Part shown: piece after piece, positions 30,782-39,384 of the stretch
Numbering within the stretch: the first letter of the stretch is position 1
Layout of the letters: every line of letters starts with the position of its first letter
DNA from: an uncultured Ruminococcus sp.
GTDB lineage: Bacteria; Bacillota; Clostridia; Oscillospirales; Acutalibacteraceae
Reading direction: 5' to 3'
Assembly (NCBI GenBank): GCA_902802105.1
Contig: CADCKR010000017.1
Span: 1-40,659, forward strand
DNA length: 40,659 nt
Position numbers and translations under genes: made by a program
Notes under the pieces: generated by a model
What the model saw: the letters and a program-made list of their open reading frames with translations, nothing else
Database searches by the model: none
What the model was told of the DNA's origin: nothing

Positions 30782-31663
30782 ATGAAAAAAAGAATACTTT
30801 GCCTTGCCGTGCTTGCTTCGCTTACACTGACAATGCTCTGCGGCTGCGGCTCAAAAAATAATAAGGAAAGCTCAGAACAGAAAAGCAAACCGTCAGAAAC
30901 CTCACAGGCTTCTCAGGTATCGGCAAAAAGTGAGCAGCCGGATGAAAGCAGTGAAGAAAGCGCAGAAAGCGCAGAAAGCGAAGAACCGTCTAAGCCTGTT
31001 TCACCCTCAAAGCCCGTATCGCCCTCTGTAGACATGAAGTTCTGGGGCGCATCCGAACTGGAGGAGCTTGTCGGCAAAAGCAAGATAGAGAATCTTACTG
31101 TTACAGCGGCTGAATATGCCCCTGTAGCGGGCAGCGATACGCTTTACTGTACTACAGCGGAAATAAGCGTGACCGGACTTTTTGACGATGTTCTTTCTCT
31201 CAGCGACTACCTCTCCAAGCAGGAAAAGAATAACATATATATAAACGGTTTTTCACTTTCGGTCGATTACAACAACGATATGACAGCCGTTATAAAGGTT
31301 ATAAACCCGTACCCTGTAGGAGAAGAGTTCAGCGAGGACGAGCTGAAGGAATATATAGCCGTCAGGTGGAACAGTGTTGACAAAAACGGCGCAATAGCAG
31401 CTTTCATCGACGAAAACTCAAATTATTACCTCAAGACTGCCGAATGTGACTTTACTCCTGCCGAGGACGGAAGCATAACCTTCCTTGCAGGAATAGATTT
31501 CAGCACTTACAACGGCTTTGTTGCCTACAGATATAAGCTTAGCCGCTCGGAAAATTTCATACTCAGCGACAACGTGTCAGTGCAGGAGAAATCCGAGGAC
31601 TATTATGACGACAAGGCTTTTCATGCTGATGTACTTCTGACAACGAATAAATTCAACAAATAA
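30782..31663 (+). CDS. Lipoprotein of unknown function
   Basis: A 293-residue lipoprotein: MKKRILCLAVLASLTLTMLCGC with a good lipobox (LCGC). Residues 25-85 are a Ser/Glu/Lys/Pro linker with SAESAESE and SKPVSPSKPVSPS repeats. The C-terminal domain (90-293) has an alpha/beta or beta-sandwich pattern and no recognised motifs. The start at 30782 is chosen because GGAAGGAG ends 8 nt upstream and the signal peptide begins there. The frame also has an ATG at 30764 overlapping the murD stop, but that would add six unlikely residues before the signal peptide. Confidence 0.78.
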   Translation: MKKRILCLAVLASLTLTMLCGCGSKNNKESSEQKSKPSETSQASQVSAKSEQPDESSEESAESAESEEPSKPVSPSKPVSPSVDMKFWGASELEELVGKSKIENLTVTAAEYAPVAGSDTLYCTTAEISVTGLFDDVLSLSDYLSKQEKNNIYINGFSLSVDYNNDMTAVIKVINPYPVGEEFSEDELKEYIAVRWNSVDKNGAIAAFIDENSNYYLKTAECDFTPAEDGSITFLAGIDFSTYNGFVAYRYKLSRSENFILSDNVSVQEKSEDYYDDKAFHADVLLTTNKFNK

Positions 31664-31676
31664 AAGGAATCAAGCT

Positions 31677-32714
31677 ATGAAAATTATACCCGAAAATTTG
31701 TATATGAGATCTTTGCTGGAAAAGCTGTGTACAGACAGCGGCGTTTCGGGCTGTGAATATGAAATGCTGCCTGTAATAAATGACCTGCTCGGCAATATCG
31801 CGCAGATAAGCACCGACAGCAGCGGAAATATCATCGCTTCGATGGGCACCGAAAACACAAACAAGCATATTATAATAGATGCTCATATAGACAGGATCGG
31901 TCTTGCTGTTACCTGCATAAATGAGCAGGGCTTTGTAAAGGCTGAACCTGTCGGCGGCATCGACCTGCGCTCACTTCCGGGGAGTGCCGTAAAAATTCAC
32001 GGAAGCAAGGAGCTGACCGGAATAATATGCACTATGCCGCCTCATCTCTCGGACGGAGATGAGCTTTCACGTGATAAAATATGGATAGACACCGGACTTC
32101 CTGCCGGAAAGGTAAGGGAGATAGTGTCGCTTGGCGATACGGCTGTTCTGTGCAGCGAATTTCGGGAGCTGCTCGGAAACAAGGTCTCCGTATCGGCTCT
32201 TGACAACAGGAGCGGCTGTGCCATTCTCGTCAGATGCGCGCGTCTTCTTGCAGAGGAAAAGCTGCCCTGTCGGGTATCCTTTGTTTTTTCCTCTCAGGAG
32301 GAAACAGGCGAGCTTGGCGCAGGAACAGCGGCATTTTCTCTTGAACCGGATGAAGCTGTAGTTATAGATGTAGGCTTTGCCGCTCAGGACGGCGTACCTC
32401 CCGAAAAAAGCGGCAAGCTTGGCTGCGGCGGCATAATCTGCATATCACCTGTGCTTTCAAAGCAGGTGACACAGAAGCTCATGGACATTGCATCCTGCCT
32501 TGAAATGAAATACGACTTTGAGGTATGCGGCGGTGCTACCGGAACCAATGCCGACAGGATAGCCTGTTCACGCAAAGGAGTAAAAACAGGCGTGATATCT
32601 TTGCCGTCAAAGAATATGCACACTCCTACAGAGGTCGTCAGCCTTGAAGATATGGAAAATCTTGCTGCGCTTCTGAAAATCTATATAATGGAAGGCGGTG
32701 CAGACAATGCTTGA
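31677..32714 (+). CDS. M42 family metallopeptidase (first of a pair)
   Basis: A 345-residue glutamyl-aminopeptidase/endoglucanase-family protein with two-metal centre: DAHIDRIG (His and Asp), ALDNRSG (bridging Asp), SSQEETGELGA (catalytic Glu-Glu), VIDVGFA (Asp) and NMHTPTE (His). All metal ligands are kept; HIDRIG replaces the more usual HMDEIG. M42 enzymes are cytoplasmic and form large tetrahedral oligomers that trim short peptides. The next gene, a second M42 member, overlaps its end by 8 nt, so the two are coupled and may form a mixed complex. Confidence 0.9.
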   Translation: MKIIPENLYMRSLLEKLCTDSGVSGCEYEMLPVINDLLGNIAQISTDSSGNIIASMGTENTNKHIIIDAHIDRIGLAVTCINEQGFVKAEPVGGIDLRSLPGSAVKIHGSKELTGIICTMPPHLSDGDELSRDKIWIDTGLPAGKVREIVSLGDTAVLCSEFRELLGNKVSVSALDNRSGCAILVRCARLLAEEKLPCRVSFVFSSQEETGELGAGTAAFSLEPDEAVVIDVGFAAQDGVPPEKSGKLGCGGIICISPVLSKQVTQKLMDIASCLEMKYDFEVCGGATGTNADRIACSRKGVKTGVISLPSKNMHTPTEVVSLEDMENLAALLKIYIMEGGADNA

Positions 32715-33732
32715 CTATGAGCTTCTGCAAAAGCTATGCACAAGCTGCGGCATTTCCGGTGACGAAGGTGAGGTGCGTGAGCTTATCCTCAATGAAATAA
32801 AGCCCTTCGCCGACGAGATCACCGTTGACGCTTCCGGAAATATCATCGCCTTTAAAAAAGGCAGGCGCACACCTGCAAAGAAGCTGCTTATCTCTGCGCA
32901 CATGGACGAGGTAGGCTTTATAGTAACATATATAACCTCAGACGGCTGTTTGAAATTCGACTGTGTTGGCGGCGTCAATGACAGCGCTGCATTTTCAAAG
33001 AATGTAAAGGTAGGCCCCAAAAAGCTGCACGGTGTTGTCTGCGCGAAGCCGGTGCACCTTCTCACTGCCGACGAGAAAAAGAAAAGCCCCAAGATTAAAG
33101 ACCTGCTTATAGACATAGGCGCCGAAAGCCGCGAGGAAGCCGAAAAATACGTTTCGCCCGGCGACAGCATTGTTTTCGACTCGCTTTATGAGAACAGATA
33201 CGGCAGAGTTATATCAAAGGCAATAGACGACCGTTTCGGCTGTCTTGTGCTCATTGAGCTTATCAGGAGCGAGTTGGAATATGATACATGGTTCAGCTTT
33301 GTCGTACAGGAGGAAATAGGTCTGCGCGGCGCAAAATGTGCGGCTTTTTCGGTCGCTCCCGATAATGCCATCGTGATAGAGGCCACCACTGCGGCCGATG
33401 TGCCTTATTCTGAGAATGAGGACCGTGTATGTCTTGTCGGCGGCGGCGCCGTTGTCACATTTATGGACAGGGCGACAATATACGATAAGGAGTTTTACCG
33501 CATTGCAAAGGAATGCGCAGAGCAGGAAGGCATTAAATTCCAGACAAAGACAAAAATAGCCGGCGGCAACGATGCAGGAGCGATACATTCATCACGCGGC
33601 GGCGTCAGAACGCTTGCCATATCCGTTCCGTGCAGATATCTTCACGCATCAGGCAGCCTTGCATCAACAGATGATATGGAAGCCGTGTTCAGGCTTGCAA
33701 GGTCTGCGGCCGCAAGAATACAGGGAATGTAA
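32707..33732 (+). CDS. M42 family metallopeptidase (second of a pair)
   Basis: A 341-residue paralogue of the upstream peptidase with SAHMDEVG, AIDDRFG, VQEEIGLRGA, VIEATTAAD (Glu where the partner has Asp) and RYLHASG; the centre looks functional. The start ATG at 32707 is preferred over the in-frame GTG at 32698, because GGAAGG (32690-32695) is too close to the GTG. The clearly different metal-site residues of the two copies suggest different substrate specificity. Confidence 0.9.
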   Translation: MLDYELLQKLCTSCGISGDEGEVRELILNEIKPFADEITVDASGNIIAFKKGRRTPAKKLLISAHMDEVGFIVTYITSDGCLKFDCVGGVNDSAAFSKNVKVGPKKLHGVVCAKPVHLLTADEKKKSPKIKDLLIDIGAESREEAEKYVSPGDSIVFDSLYENRYGRVISKAIDDRFGCLVLIELIRSELEYDTWFSFVVQEEIGLRGAKCAAFSVAPDNAIVIEATTAADVPYSENEDRVCLVGGGAVVTFMDRATIYDKEFYRIAKECAEQEGIKFQTKTKIAGGNDAGAIHSSRGGVRTLAISVPCRYLHASGSLASTDDMEAVFRLARSAAARIQGM

Positions 33733-33743
33733 GCGATAACGGT

Positions 33744-34568
33744 ATGATAAGATATGTTGACAATGAACTGAAAGACAGGCTTGCAGAGTATGTCAGGCAG
33801 AGCAGCATTTTTGCCTGCCGCATAGCCTGCCTGCTGAAAAGCTACGGCACCGGCTACAGCTTTGCGGATTTTTACCTTCAGCTTGACAGCAGCGGCAAAC
33901 CGACCGCCGCAGCGGTAAAGTATTATTCCGACATGACGATAATGCTTTCGGACGGCTGCGATACTCAGGAAATTCTTGAATTCATCGGCATGACCGCACC
34001 TTCCGGGATAATGTGTCCGCCTGAGCTTTTTGCAGATACCGGCAGTGCTTTTTCGGCCGCCGGAAATTTCAGCATCAGGGAATGTGTTATAATGAAGCTG
34101 ACCTCTCCCTGCTGCGATGCGTCACACGGCGGGAATATCACGGAATCACCGCCATTAAACAGGGTATGGGAGCTTATAAGTTCATGCGGCGATGACGGGT
34201 TATCTGTTCCGGCATACGATGATTTTCTGCCCGATATATCGCATAAGCTGCGGCACGGTACAGCGATGCTTTGTGCATATACCCTTGGCGGAGCTGTTGC
34301 CGGCGCGGCTATGACCGTAGCGCAGTCCGATACCTGCGCCCTGATAGGTGCGGTCGCAGTATCAAAAGAACACCGCAGGAAAGGCATCGGTTCAGCCTGT
34401 ATAAGGTACCTTTGCGCAAGGCTTAACGAAAAGGGTATAAGCGATATTTACATTCTGCGTGAGGCGGACAAAAACGAGCTCTTTTATTGTTCCCTCGGCT
34501 TCACAAACTCCGGTCAGGGGGACTTTTGCGAAAAAGTCCCCCCGACACCCCCGAAAACGATGTTTTAA
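33744..34568 (+). CDS. GNAT family N-acetyltransferase
   Basis: A 274-residue protein. Residues 1-170 are an uncharacterised N-terminal region. The C-terminal GNAT fold (about 175-255) shows AGAAMTVAQSDTCALIGAVAVSKEHRRKGIG, where the RRKGIG loop binds acetyl-CoA, and DIYILREADKNELFYCSLGF. The last 16 residues (QGDFCEKVPPTPPKTM) are encoded by a dispersed hairpin repeat (34513-34568), so the native C terminus has probably been replaced or extended. It lies 11 nt after the M42 pair. The acceptor is unknown. Confidence 0.85.
   Translation: MIRYVDNELKDRLAEYVRQSSIFACRIACLLKSYGTGYSFADFYLQLDSSGKPTAAAVKYYSDMTIMLSDGCDTQEILEFIGMTAPSGIMCPPELFADTGSAFSAAGNFSIRECVIMKLTSPCCDASHGGNITESPPLNRVWELISSCGDDGLSVPAYDDFLPDISHKLRHGTAMLCAYTLGGAVAGAAMTVAQSDTCALIGAVAVSKEHRRKGIGSACIRYLCARLNEKGISDIYILREADKNELFYCSLGFTNSGQGDFCEKVPPTPPKTMF
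34513..34568 (+). repeat. GGGGGACTT hairpin repeat inside the GNAT 3' end
   Basis: GTCAGGGGGACTT and AAGTCCCCCCGAC can pair; the block continues CACCCCCGAAAACGA.GTTTT. A second copy at 34632-34686 has the same order (GGACTTTTGCGAAAAAGTCC, then CCCCCGAAAACGACGTTTT). A related hairpin is at 886-915. Confidence 0.85.
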
Positions 34569-34957
34569 AGCTGAATTGCTTTTTTGTCAGAATAGCCCTG
34601 TTTGATATTTTTGCATATAAAGATTTTAAACAGGACTTTTGCGAAAAAGTCCCCCAACACACTTGATACCCCCGAAAACGACGTTTTCAGAATTGAAGCG
34701 TCTGTAGTTGAATATTTAGCTATGAATGAGCAGATTTAAAACTTTTCGTGAAACTGCACAATATTCCGGCAATCCTGACCGCTCCGCTTTCAGGGGAGGC
34801 AGTGACAGGTTTTAGTTTCTCCAAGCCTCCCATGAAAGGGGAGGTGGCGCGGACGAAGTCCGTGACGGAGGGGTTCCGAAAGCAAAAATTTTTGTGCACT
34901 TTTTAGATTTGCTCATTTATAGTATTTAGTTTATTTTTAAAAGGAAAAGGGAAAAAT
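34569..34957. other. Intergenic repeats between GNAT and the Met-gamma-lyase-like gene
   Basis: No gene. It contains the second hairpin repeat (34632-34686). A region bounded by imperfect inverted repeats at 34720-34742 and 34900-34922 (about 19 of 23 positions) encloses a GC-rich repeat (CAAGCCTCCCATGAAAGGGG, GGACGAAGTCCGTGACGGAG at about 34817-34870). No strong promoter was found. The start of the next gene has only a weak AGGAAAAGGG site. Confidence 0.65.
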
Positions 34958-36214
34958 ATGATATCTGAATTTTATAAAATTTCTCCTAAGATACTTGAAC
35001 TGTCTGATAAGGCTATGGAGCTTTGCAGACCGTTCCTTGATAAAACAGATGAGATAACCGAATATAATCAGCAGAAAATGCTGAAAGCATTTCAGAAGGC
35101 AAGAGTAAGCGAAAGCTTATTTGCGGCTTCTACAGGCTACGGCTACGGCGACAGAGGCCGTGATGCTCTTGATGAGGTGTTCGCAGCTGTGCTCGATACA
35201 GAAGATGCACTTGTGCGCCATAACTTTGCAAGCGGTACCCATACGCTGACAGTAGCGCTTTTCGGTGTGCTGCGCCCCGGCGACACGATGCTTTCCGTTA
35301 CAGGCCTGCCATACGATACCTTGCAGGGCGTTATAGGCATTGGCGGCGATTCCTGCGGTTCACTCAGGGAATTCGGCATAAATTATGAACAGCTCGATCT
35401 GCTGCCGGACGGCAGGGTCAATCTTGAAGCTATGAAGGAACGTGTAAGACCAGACACAAAAATGGTCTATATCCAGCGTTCAAGAGGTTATTCTCTGCGC
35501 CCGTCGCTCAGAGCATCTGAGCTTAAGGAAATAGCCGATCTTGCACATAAGCTTGCGCCCTCGTGTATCGTAATGCTCGATAACTGCTACGGTGAGTTCG
35601 TTGAGAAAGAAGCGCCGGGCTCTCTCGGCATCGACCTTATGGCAGGATCGCTGATAAAGAACCCCGGCGGCGGCATAGCGCCCACAGGCGGCTATATTGC
35701 CGGAAAAAAGGATCTCGTTGAGGCTTGCAGCTACCGTCTTACCACTCCCGGCACAGGCAAAGAGATCGGCTGTACCCTCGGAAACAGCCGTGAGCTTTTT
35801 ATGGGTGCATTTTCCGCTCCGCACGTTACCGGTGAAGCGCTCAAAACAGCAATATTCACATCAGCACTGTACAGTCTTCTCGGCTTTGAGGTGACTCCGG
35901 AATATTCAGAGGAGCGCGGCGATATTATACAGGCAATACTTTTGGGCAGCGAACAGTGCCTTATAAGCTTCTGTCAGGGAATACAGCAGGCATCTCCTAT
36001 TGATTCATTCGTAACGCCGGAGCCTTGGGATATGCCCGGATATGACAGCAAGGTCATAATGGCAGCAGGCGCATTTACATTGGGTTCATCAATAGAGCTT
36101 TCTGCGGATGCACCGCTGCGCCCGCCCTATGCAGTGTGGATGCAGGGCTCGCTTAACTTTCACACAGGCAAATTAGCTGCTCAGTTAGCCGCAAGTAAAA
36201 TAATAAATGAATGA
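34958..36214 (+). CDS. Methionine gamma-lyase family / aluminium resistance-like PLP protein
   Basis: A 418-residue PLP-dependent fold-type I enzyme of the YnbB/Met_gamma_lyase (PF06838) family. Visible features: ASTGYGYGDRGRDALDEVFA, HNFASGTHTLTVALFGVLRPGD, VYIQRSRGYSLRPSL, VMLDNCYGEFVE (PLP ring Asp), and SLIKNPGGGIAPTGGYIAG with the Schiff-base Lys. The family has been linked to sulphur amino acid metabolism and aluminium resistance, but the true reaction is unsettled. The next gene starts 32 nt downstream. Confidence 0.9.
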   Translation: MISEFYKISPKILELSDKAMELCRPFLDKTDEITEYNQQKMLKAFQKARVSESLFAASTGYGYGDRGRDALDEVFAAVLDTEDALVRHNFASGTHTLTVALFGVLRPGDTMLSVTGLPYDTLQGVIGIGGDSCGSLREFGINYEQLDLLPDGRVNLEAMKERVRPDTKMVYIQRSRGYSLRPSLRASELKEIADLAHKLAPSCIVMLDNCYGEFVEKEAPGSLGIDLMAGSLIKNPGGGIAPTGGYIAGKKDLVEACSYRLTTPGTGKEIGCTLGNSRELFMGAFSAPHVTGEALKTAIFTSALYSLLGFEVTPEYSEERGDIIQAILLGSEQCLISFCQGIQQASPIDSFVTPEPWDMPGYDSKVIMAAGAFTLGSSIELSADAPLRPPYAVWMQGSLNFHTGKLAAQLAASKIINE

Positions 36215-36246
36215 TCCGCAGCGGCCTTTCAGCAAGGAGGGATAAA

Positions 36247-37167
36247 TTGGAGATAAGAAAAAGACTTGTCAGCAGAGCTGCACAAAAACAGAGAATGCGT
36301 CTTGCCGTAGACCTTTGCTCGCTTTACGGGATATCTATCCTGTTTTTGCATATATTGATAACCCTTTTAACAGCCAATGCTCAGGACAGTTATCCGGGCT
36401 ATTATATCGTTTCGATCGTCAACTCTGCTGTTGCCACCCTCCTGCCGGCTCTGCTGCTTTGTTATATAGGCAACGGCATAAGATACTATGTCAGGCCGAA
36501 GGGCAGAAAGACAAAGCCCTTGGATTCGTTTTTGCTTGTGGCTTTCGGCTTCTGCGGCTGTCTGACAATAAATATGTTTTCATCCTTCGTTGATGATTTT
36601 CTTCCGAAAATGAACCGCACCGTTTATCTTACGATCGACAACGATTTCGGAAGTTTTATGCTGGTGATGATCTCAACGGCAGTGCTGCCCGCCTTGTGTG
36701 AGGAGATCGGCTACAGGGGATATATATACTCCTCGCTCGCAGGCTACGGACATCTTACGGCGGTCATTTTTTCTTCCGTTATTTTCGGGCTTATGCACGC
36801 AGATTTCGGCGCCGTTATATTTGCTTTTTTATGCGGGCTGCTTTTCGGCTGCATAAGAAAAACCTCCGGGATATTTATGCTTACGATAATAGTGCATTTC
36901 CTGAACAACGCATTTTCAACCGTCAGCACATTTATCAGAATGTCGTTCGGCAAAGAGTTTTTTTCATTGTTCTACAGTATTTCAAACAATGCAGCCTACG
37001 TCATTATGATATTGTTATTCCTGATACTAAGGCACCGGAAGGTCAGGATTTTCAGGTTTGCAAAGCCGCCGTGTTCGCTCACCAAAAAGGACAAGCTTGC
37101 AGCGGTATTGTGTTCGCCTGTGTTCATTATGTTTGTGGGGCTTGCGGTACTGTTCAAATTCATGTAA
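36247..37167 (+). CDS. CPBP family intramembrane metalloprotease
   Basis: A 306-residue membrane protein with about eight hydrophobic segments. The Abi/CPBP motifs are complete: EEIGYRGYIYSSL (EExxxR), FGLMHADFGAV (FxxxH) and HFLNNAFSTV (HxxxN). CPBP proteases resemble Rce1 and process membrane peptides or prenylated proteins, and some give self-immunity to bacteriocins. The start TTG at 36247 is chosen because AGGAGG ends 6 nt upstream. The frame is open to 36211 but has no ribosome binding site there. It lies between the PLP enzyme and tadA. Confidence 0.88.
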   Translation: MEIRKRLVSRAAQKQRMRLAVDLCSLYGISILFLHILITLLTANAQDSYPGYYIVSIVNSAVATLLPALLLCYIGNGIRYYVRPKGRKTKPLDSFLLVAFGFCGCLTINMFSSFVDDFLPKMNRTVYLTIDNDFGSFMLVMISTAVLPALCEEIGYRGYIYSSLAGYGHLTAVIFSSVIFGLMHADFGAVIFAFLCGLLFGCIRKTSGIFMLTIIVHFLNNAFSTVSTFIRMSFGKEFFSLFYSISNNAAYVIMILLFLILRHRKVRIFRFAKPPCSLTKKDKLAAVLCSPVFIMFVGLAVLFKFM

Positions 37168-37179
37168 CGGAGAATATCT

Positions 37180-38076
37180 ATGACAAGAGACGAAAAATTC
37201 ATGCGGTCTGCCCTTGAACTTGCAAGACAGGCGCTTTCGCTTGGCGAAGTGCCTGTAGGCGCCGTTGTTGTTCTTGGGGAGAGGATAATCGGCAGCGGCT
37301 TCAACAGCCGTGAAACAGACAAAAACTCCCTTTGTCATGCTGAGATAAAAGCGATAAATGACGCCTGTAAGAACCTCAACGGCTGGCGGCTGAATAACTG
37401 TGAGCTTTTTGTAACGCTTGAGCCGTGCCCCATGTGTGCCGGAGCAGTGATAAACTCCCGGATAAAGCGGGTGATATATGGCGCATCGGACAAAAAAGCG
37501 GGTTCGTGCGGTTCTGTGACAGACTTGTTTGCATTGCCGTATAATCACAAGCCTCAGACAGTCAGAGGTGTGCTTGAAAATGAATGCTCAGATATACTGT
37601 CGGAGTTTTTTTCGCAGCTCAGGCTCAGTGCGGTTCAGGCCGGAAGCGAAAACGGTATATTTTTCTTTGCGGAAGGAACTCTCTGGAACGATTCGCCGCA
37701 GCACTATATGTATCCGGGCATAAAAGAGCTGCTCCAAAAGCTGCACGAGAATTACAGAATACTTGTCGTCAGCATCATGAGCTCCGAAGAGCTCGACGAT
37801 ATCATCCAAGCCCACGGTCTGGACATATACATTGACTGCCGCAGGTCATACGGCATGAGCGAGGGTCTTGCAAAGACCGATGTGCTGCGTATGCTTATAA
37901 AGCGCAGCAGGCTGAAAAGAGCTTTCTGCACAGGCAGCGCAGACACTGACAGGCAGGCTGCACAGACCTGCGGCTTACCGTTTGTCTATGCAGCATACAG
38001 CTCCGGAAAGGTTCGTTCATGCGATGCAGCCATTACATCTCCCGCTGAATTGCTTCAAAAGATAACACTGCTGTAA
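37180..38076 (+). CDS. tadA: tRNA adenosine deaminase fused to a degenerate HAD-like domain
   Basis: A 298-residue protein. Residues 1-148 are TadA, which deaminates A34 to inosine in tRNA-Arg(ACG): CHAEIKAI (zinc His and catalytic Glu, 52-59) and EPCPMCAGAV (zinc cysteines, 81-90). Residues 158-298 match the HAD fold (FFFAEGTLWNDS 161-172, YPGIKELLQKL, VVSIMSS, GLAKTDVLRMLI, CTGSADTDRQAAQTCGLPFV). In the first motif the nucleophilic Asp is replaced by Phe163 and the second Asp by Glu165, so phosphatase activity is unlikely. Normal TadA ends at about 150-165 residues. No frameshift is needed, so the fusion is real in this sequence. A GGAG site precedes the ATG. Confidence 0.93.
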   Translation: MTRDEKFMRSALELARQALSLGEVPVGAVVVLGERIIGSGFNSRETDKNSLCHAEIKAINDACKNLNGWRLNNCELFVTLEPCPMCAGAVINSRIKRVIYGASDKKAGSCGSVTDLFALPYNHKPQTVRGVLENECSDILSEFFSQLRLSAVQAGSENGIFFFAEGTLWNDSPQHYMYPGIKELLQKLHENYRILVVSIMSSEELDDIIQAHGLDIYIDCRRSYGMSEGLAKTDVLRMLIKRSRLKRAFCTGSADTDRQAAQTCGLPFVYAAYSSGKVRSCDAAITSPAELLQKITLL

Positions 38077-38111
38077 TTTTAAGGCTCTTGTCTGACGGTT
38101 TATAAGAAACG

Positions 38112-38152
38112 AAAGGCACGTCAAAGCTTCAAAACTATGACGTGCCTTTTTA
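38112..38152. terminator. Bidirectional terminator after tadA
   Basis: A 12-bp stem AAAGGCACGTCA (38112-38123) / TGACGTGCCTTT (38138-38149) followed by T. It lies 35 nt after the tadA stop and 3 nt before the end of the convergent minus-strand operon. Confidence 0.88.
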
Positions 38153-38154
38153 AA

Positions 38155-38565
38155 TTACAAGCCCACTTTATTATATTGTCTGAGTACAAGCTCAAGCGCT
38201 ATTCCTAATACCATTCCGACAAGAATATAAACGAAGATCCTCAGCTCAAACGGACCGCCTATTACAATACGGCCTGCATGGCTCTCGTAAATATCTATGT
38301 ACCAGCCGAATTCCACTTTACGGAATATCTGCAAAAACGCTACCAGAAGATACGATATGCCGCCAACGACCCATGCGGCGGCTTTTTTGGAAATTATTGC
38401 AATAAGGAAATAAATTCCCATTGTGATAAATACAAAGCTGCCTTCCATCGCAAGACCGCATTCTTCAACAAGAGGATTCATAGAAATATCCGTCATGCGC
38501 ACAACATAGCCTACAACAATAAGGAAAACCGCAATGATAAAATATAATATTCTGTTTCGCTGCAC
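38155..38565 (-). CDS. Small membrane protein, unknown
   Basis: A 136-residue protein with four membrane segments (about 6-23, 42-60, 64-84, 107-128). The segment RIVIGGPFELRIFVYILVGMVLGIALELVLRQY at the end is the most distinctive part. The overall layout resembles small four-helix proteins, but no family is recognised. It starts 2 nt after the HAD gene stop and is probably co-transcribed. AGGAG lies within the HAD gene end. Function unknown. Confidence 0.72.
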   Translation of the reverse strand: MQRNRILYFIIAVFLIVVGYVVRMTDISMNPLVEECGLAMEGSFVFITMGIYFLIAIISKKAAAWVVGGISYLLVAFLQIFRKVEFGWYIDIYESHAGRIVIGGPFELRIFVYILVGMVLGIALELVLRQYNKVGL

Positions 38566-38567
38566 AA

Positions 38568-39215
38568 TTACTCCTCCAGCATATCAGAGAAATCGAAAAT
38601 ATATCTGTCGGCAACGCTTCTGAGGTATGGCTCGCTTTCCTTTGAGGCTTCATCATATACAGCGACCGTGTACATATCAGCCTTTTTTGCTCCGCTTATA
38701 CCCTCAGGGATATCCTCAAAGACGATGCAGTCTTTTTTCGACACTCCCAGTTTTTTTGCAGTGTAAAGATATATATCAGGGAAGCTTTTGTTTCTTCCTA
38801 CCTGAGAGGTATAGCATATCTCGTCAAAATATCCGCTGAGTCCGTTGTTTTCGAGAACAGGCTCCAGCAGATACGGATCTGATGATGTTGCCATTCCTAA
38901 CTTTACACCGTTTTTTTTCAGAAAATCAAGGTATTCCTTCGTGTAGGGCTTTAGCCTGACATTGTTTGCATATTCATGCCTTGCCATATCGAGCCATGTC
39001 TGAACGATCTGTTCGACACTCTCGTCAAGCCCGTAGATCCTGCGGGTATATTCTGCTGCCGTTTCAAAAAACATACCACGGACTTTTTCGGTATATTCCT
39101 TTGTGACAGGTATGCCCCTCTGAGTAAGAAAATCAACATCTACCTTATGCCATACATACATTGAATCAATAACTGTACCGTCAAGGTCAAATATCGCAGC
39201 CTCGAAATTCCTCAT
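38568..39215 (-). CDS. HAD family hydrolase (beta-phosphoglucomutase-like)
   Basis: A 215-residue cytoplasmic HAD subfamily IA enzyme with cap domain. Motif I FDLDGTVIDSM (nucleophile Asp and acid/base Asp), helical cap (about 20-85), motif II MATSSD, motif III Lys in VGRNKSFPDIY and motif IV VFEDIPEGISGAKKA. All catalytic residues are present, in contrast with the HAD-like half of the TadA fusion nearby. Likely a sugar phosphatase or phosphoglucomutase; substrate unknown. The start at 39215 is chosen (GGAGG 5 nt upstream and the usual MRNFEAAIFDLDG start). The frame reads to 39245 without support. Confidence 0.9.
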   Translation of the reverse strand: MRNFEAAIFDLDGTVIDSMYVWHKVDVDFLTQRGIPVTKEYTEKVRGMFFETAAEYTRRIYGLDESVEQIVQTWLDMARHEYANNVRLKPYTKEYLDFLKKNGVKLGMATSSDPYLLEPVLENNGLSGYFDEICYTSQVGRNKSFPDIYLYTAKKLGVSKKDCIVFEDIPEGISGAKKADMYTVAVYDEASKESEPYLRSVADRYIFDFSDMLEE

Positions 39216-39263
39216 TATTACCTCCGTTGAACCGCAAAATACCATATTATGTAATTCCCTAAT

Positions 39264-39269
39264 ATTATA
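39264..39269 (-). promoter_or_regulatory. Possible -10 box of the HAD/membrane protein unit
   Basis: A perfect TATAAT on the minus strand about 49 nt before the HAD start. The -35 at 17 nt (TTTATT) is weak. Confidence 0.4.
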
Positions 39270-39384
39270 TCACAGCATCAAAAAAGAATAAATACACAGA
39301 TTTCAGAAATTATCTGTTGATTTTTGTCTATTTTTACATAATCAGAAATGTCACAAAAGCCAATAATTGCCACCGTGTACAAAA

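Noticed and set aside
37651-38073. Separate HAD gene joined to tadA by a sequencing error
   Set aside because: The frame is continuous, there is no internal ribosome binding site and start near the HAD part, and motif I is changed at both Asp positions, which fits a real fused domain.
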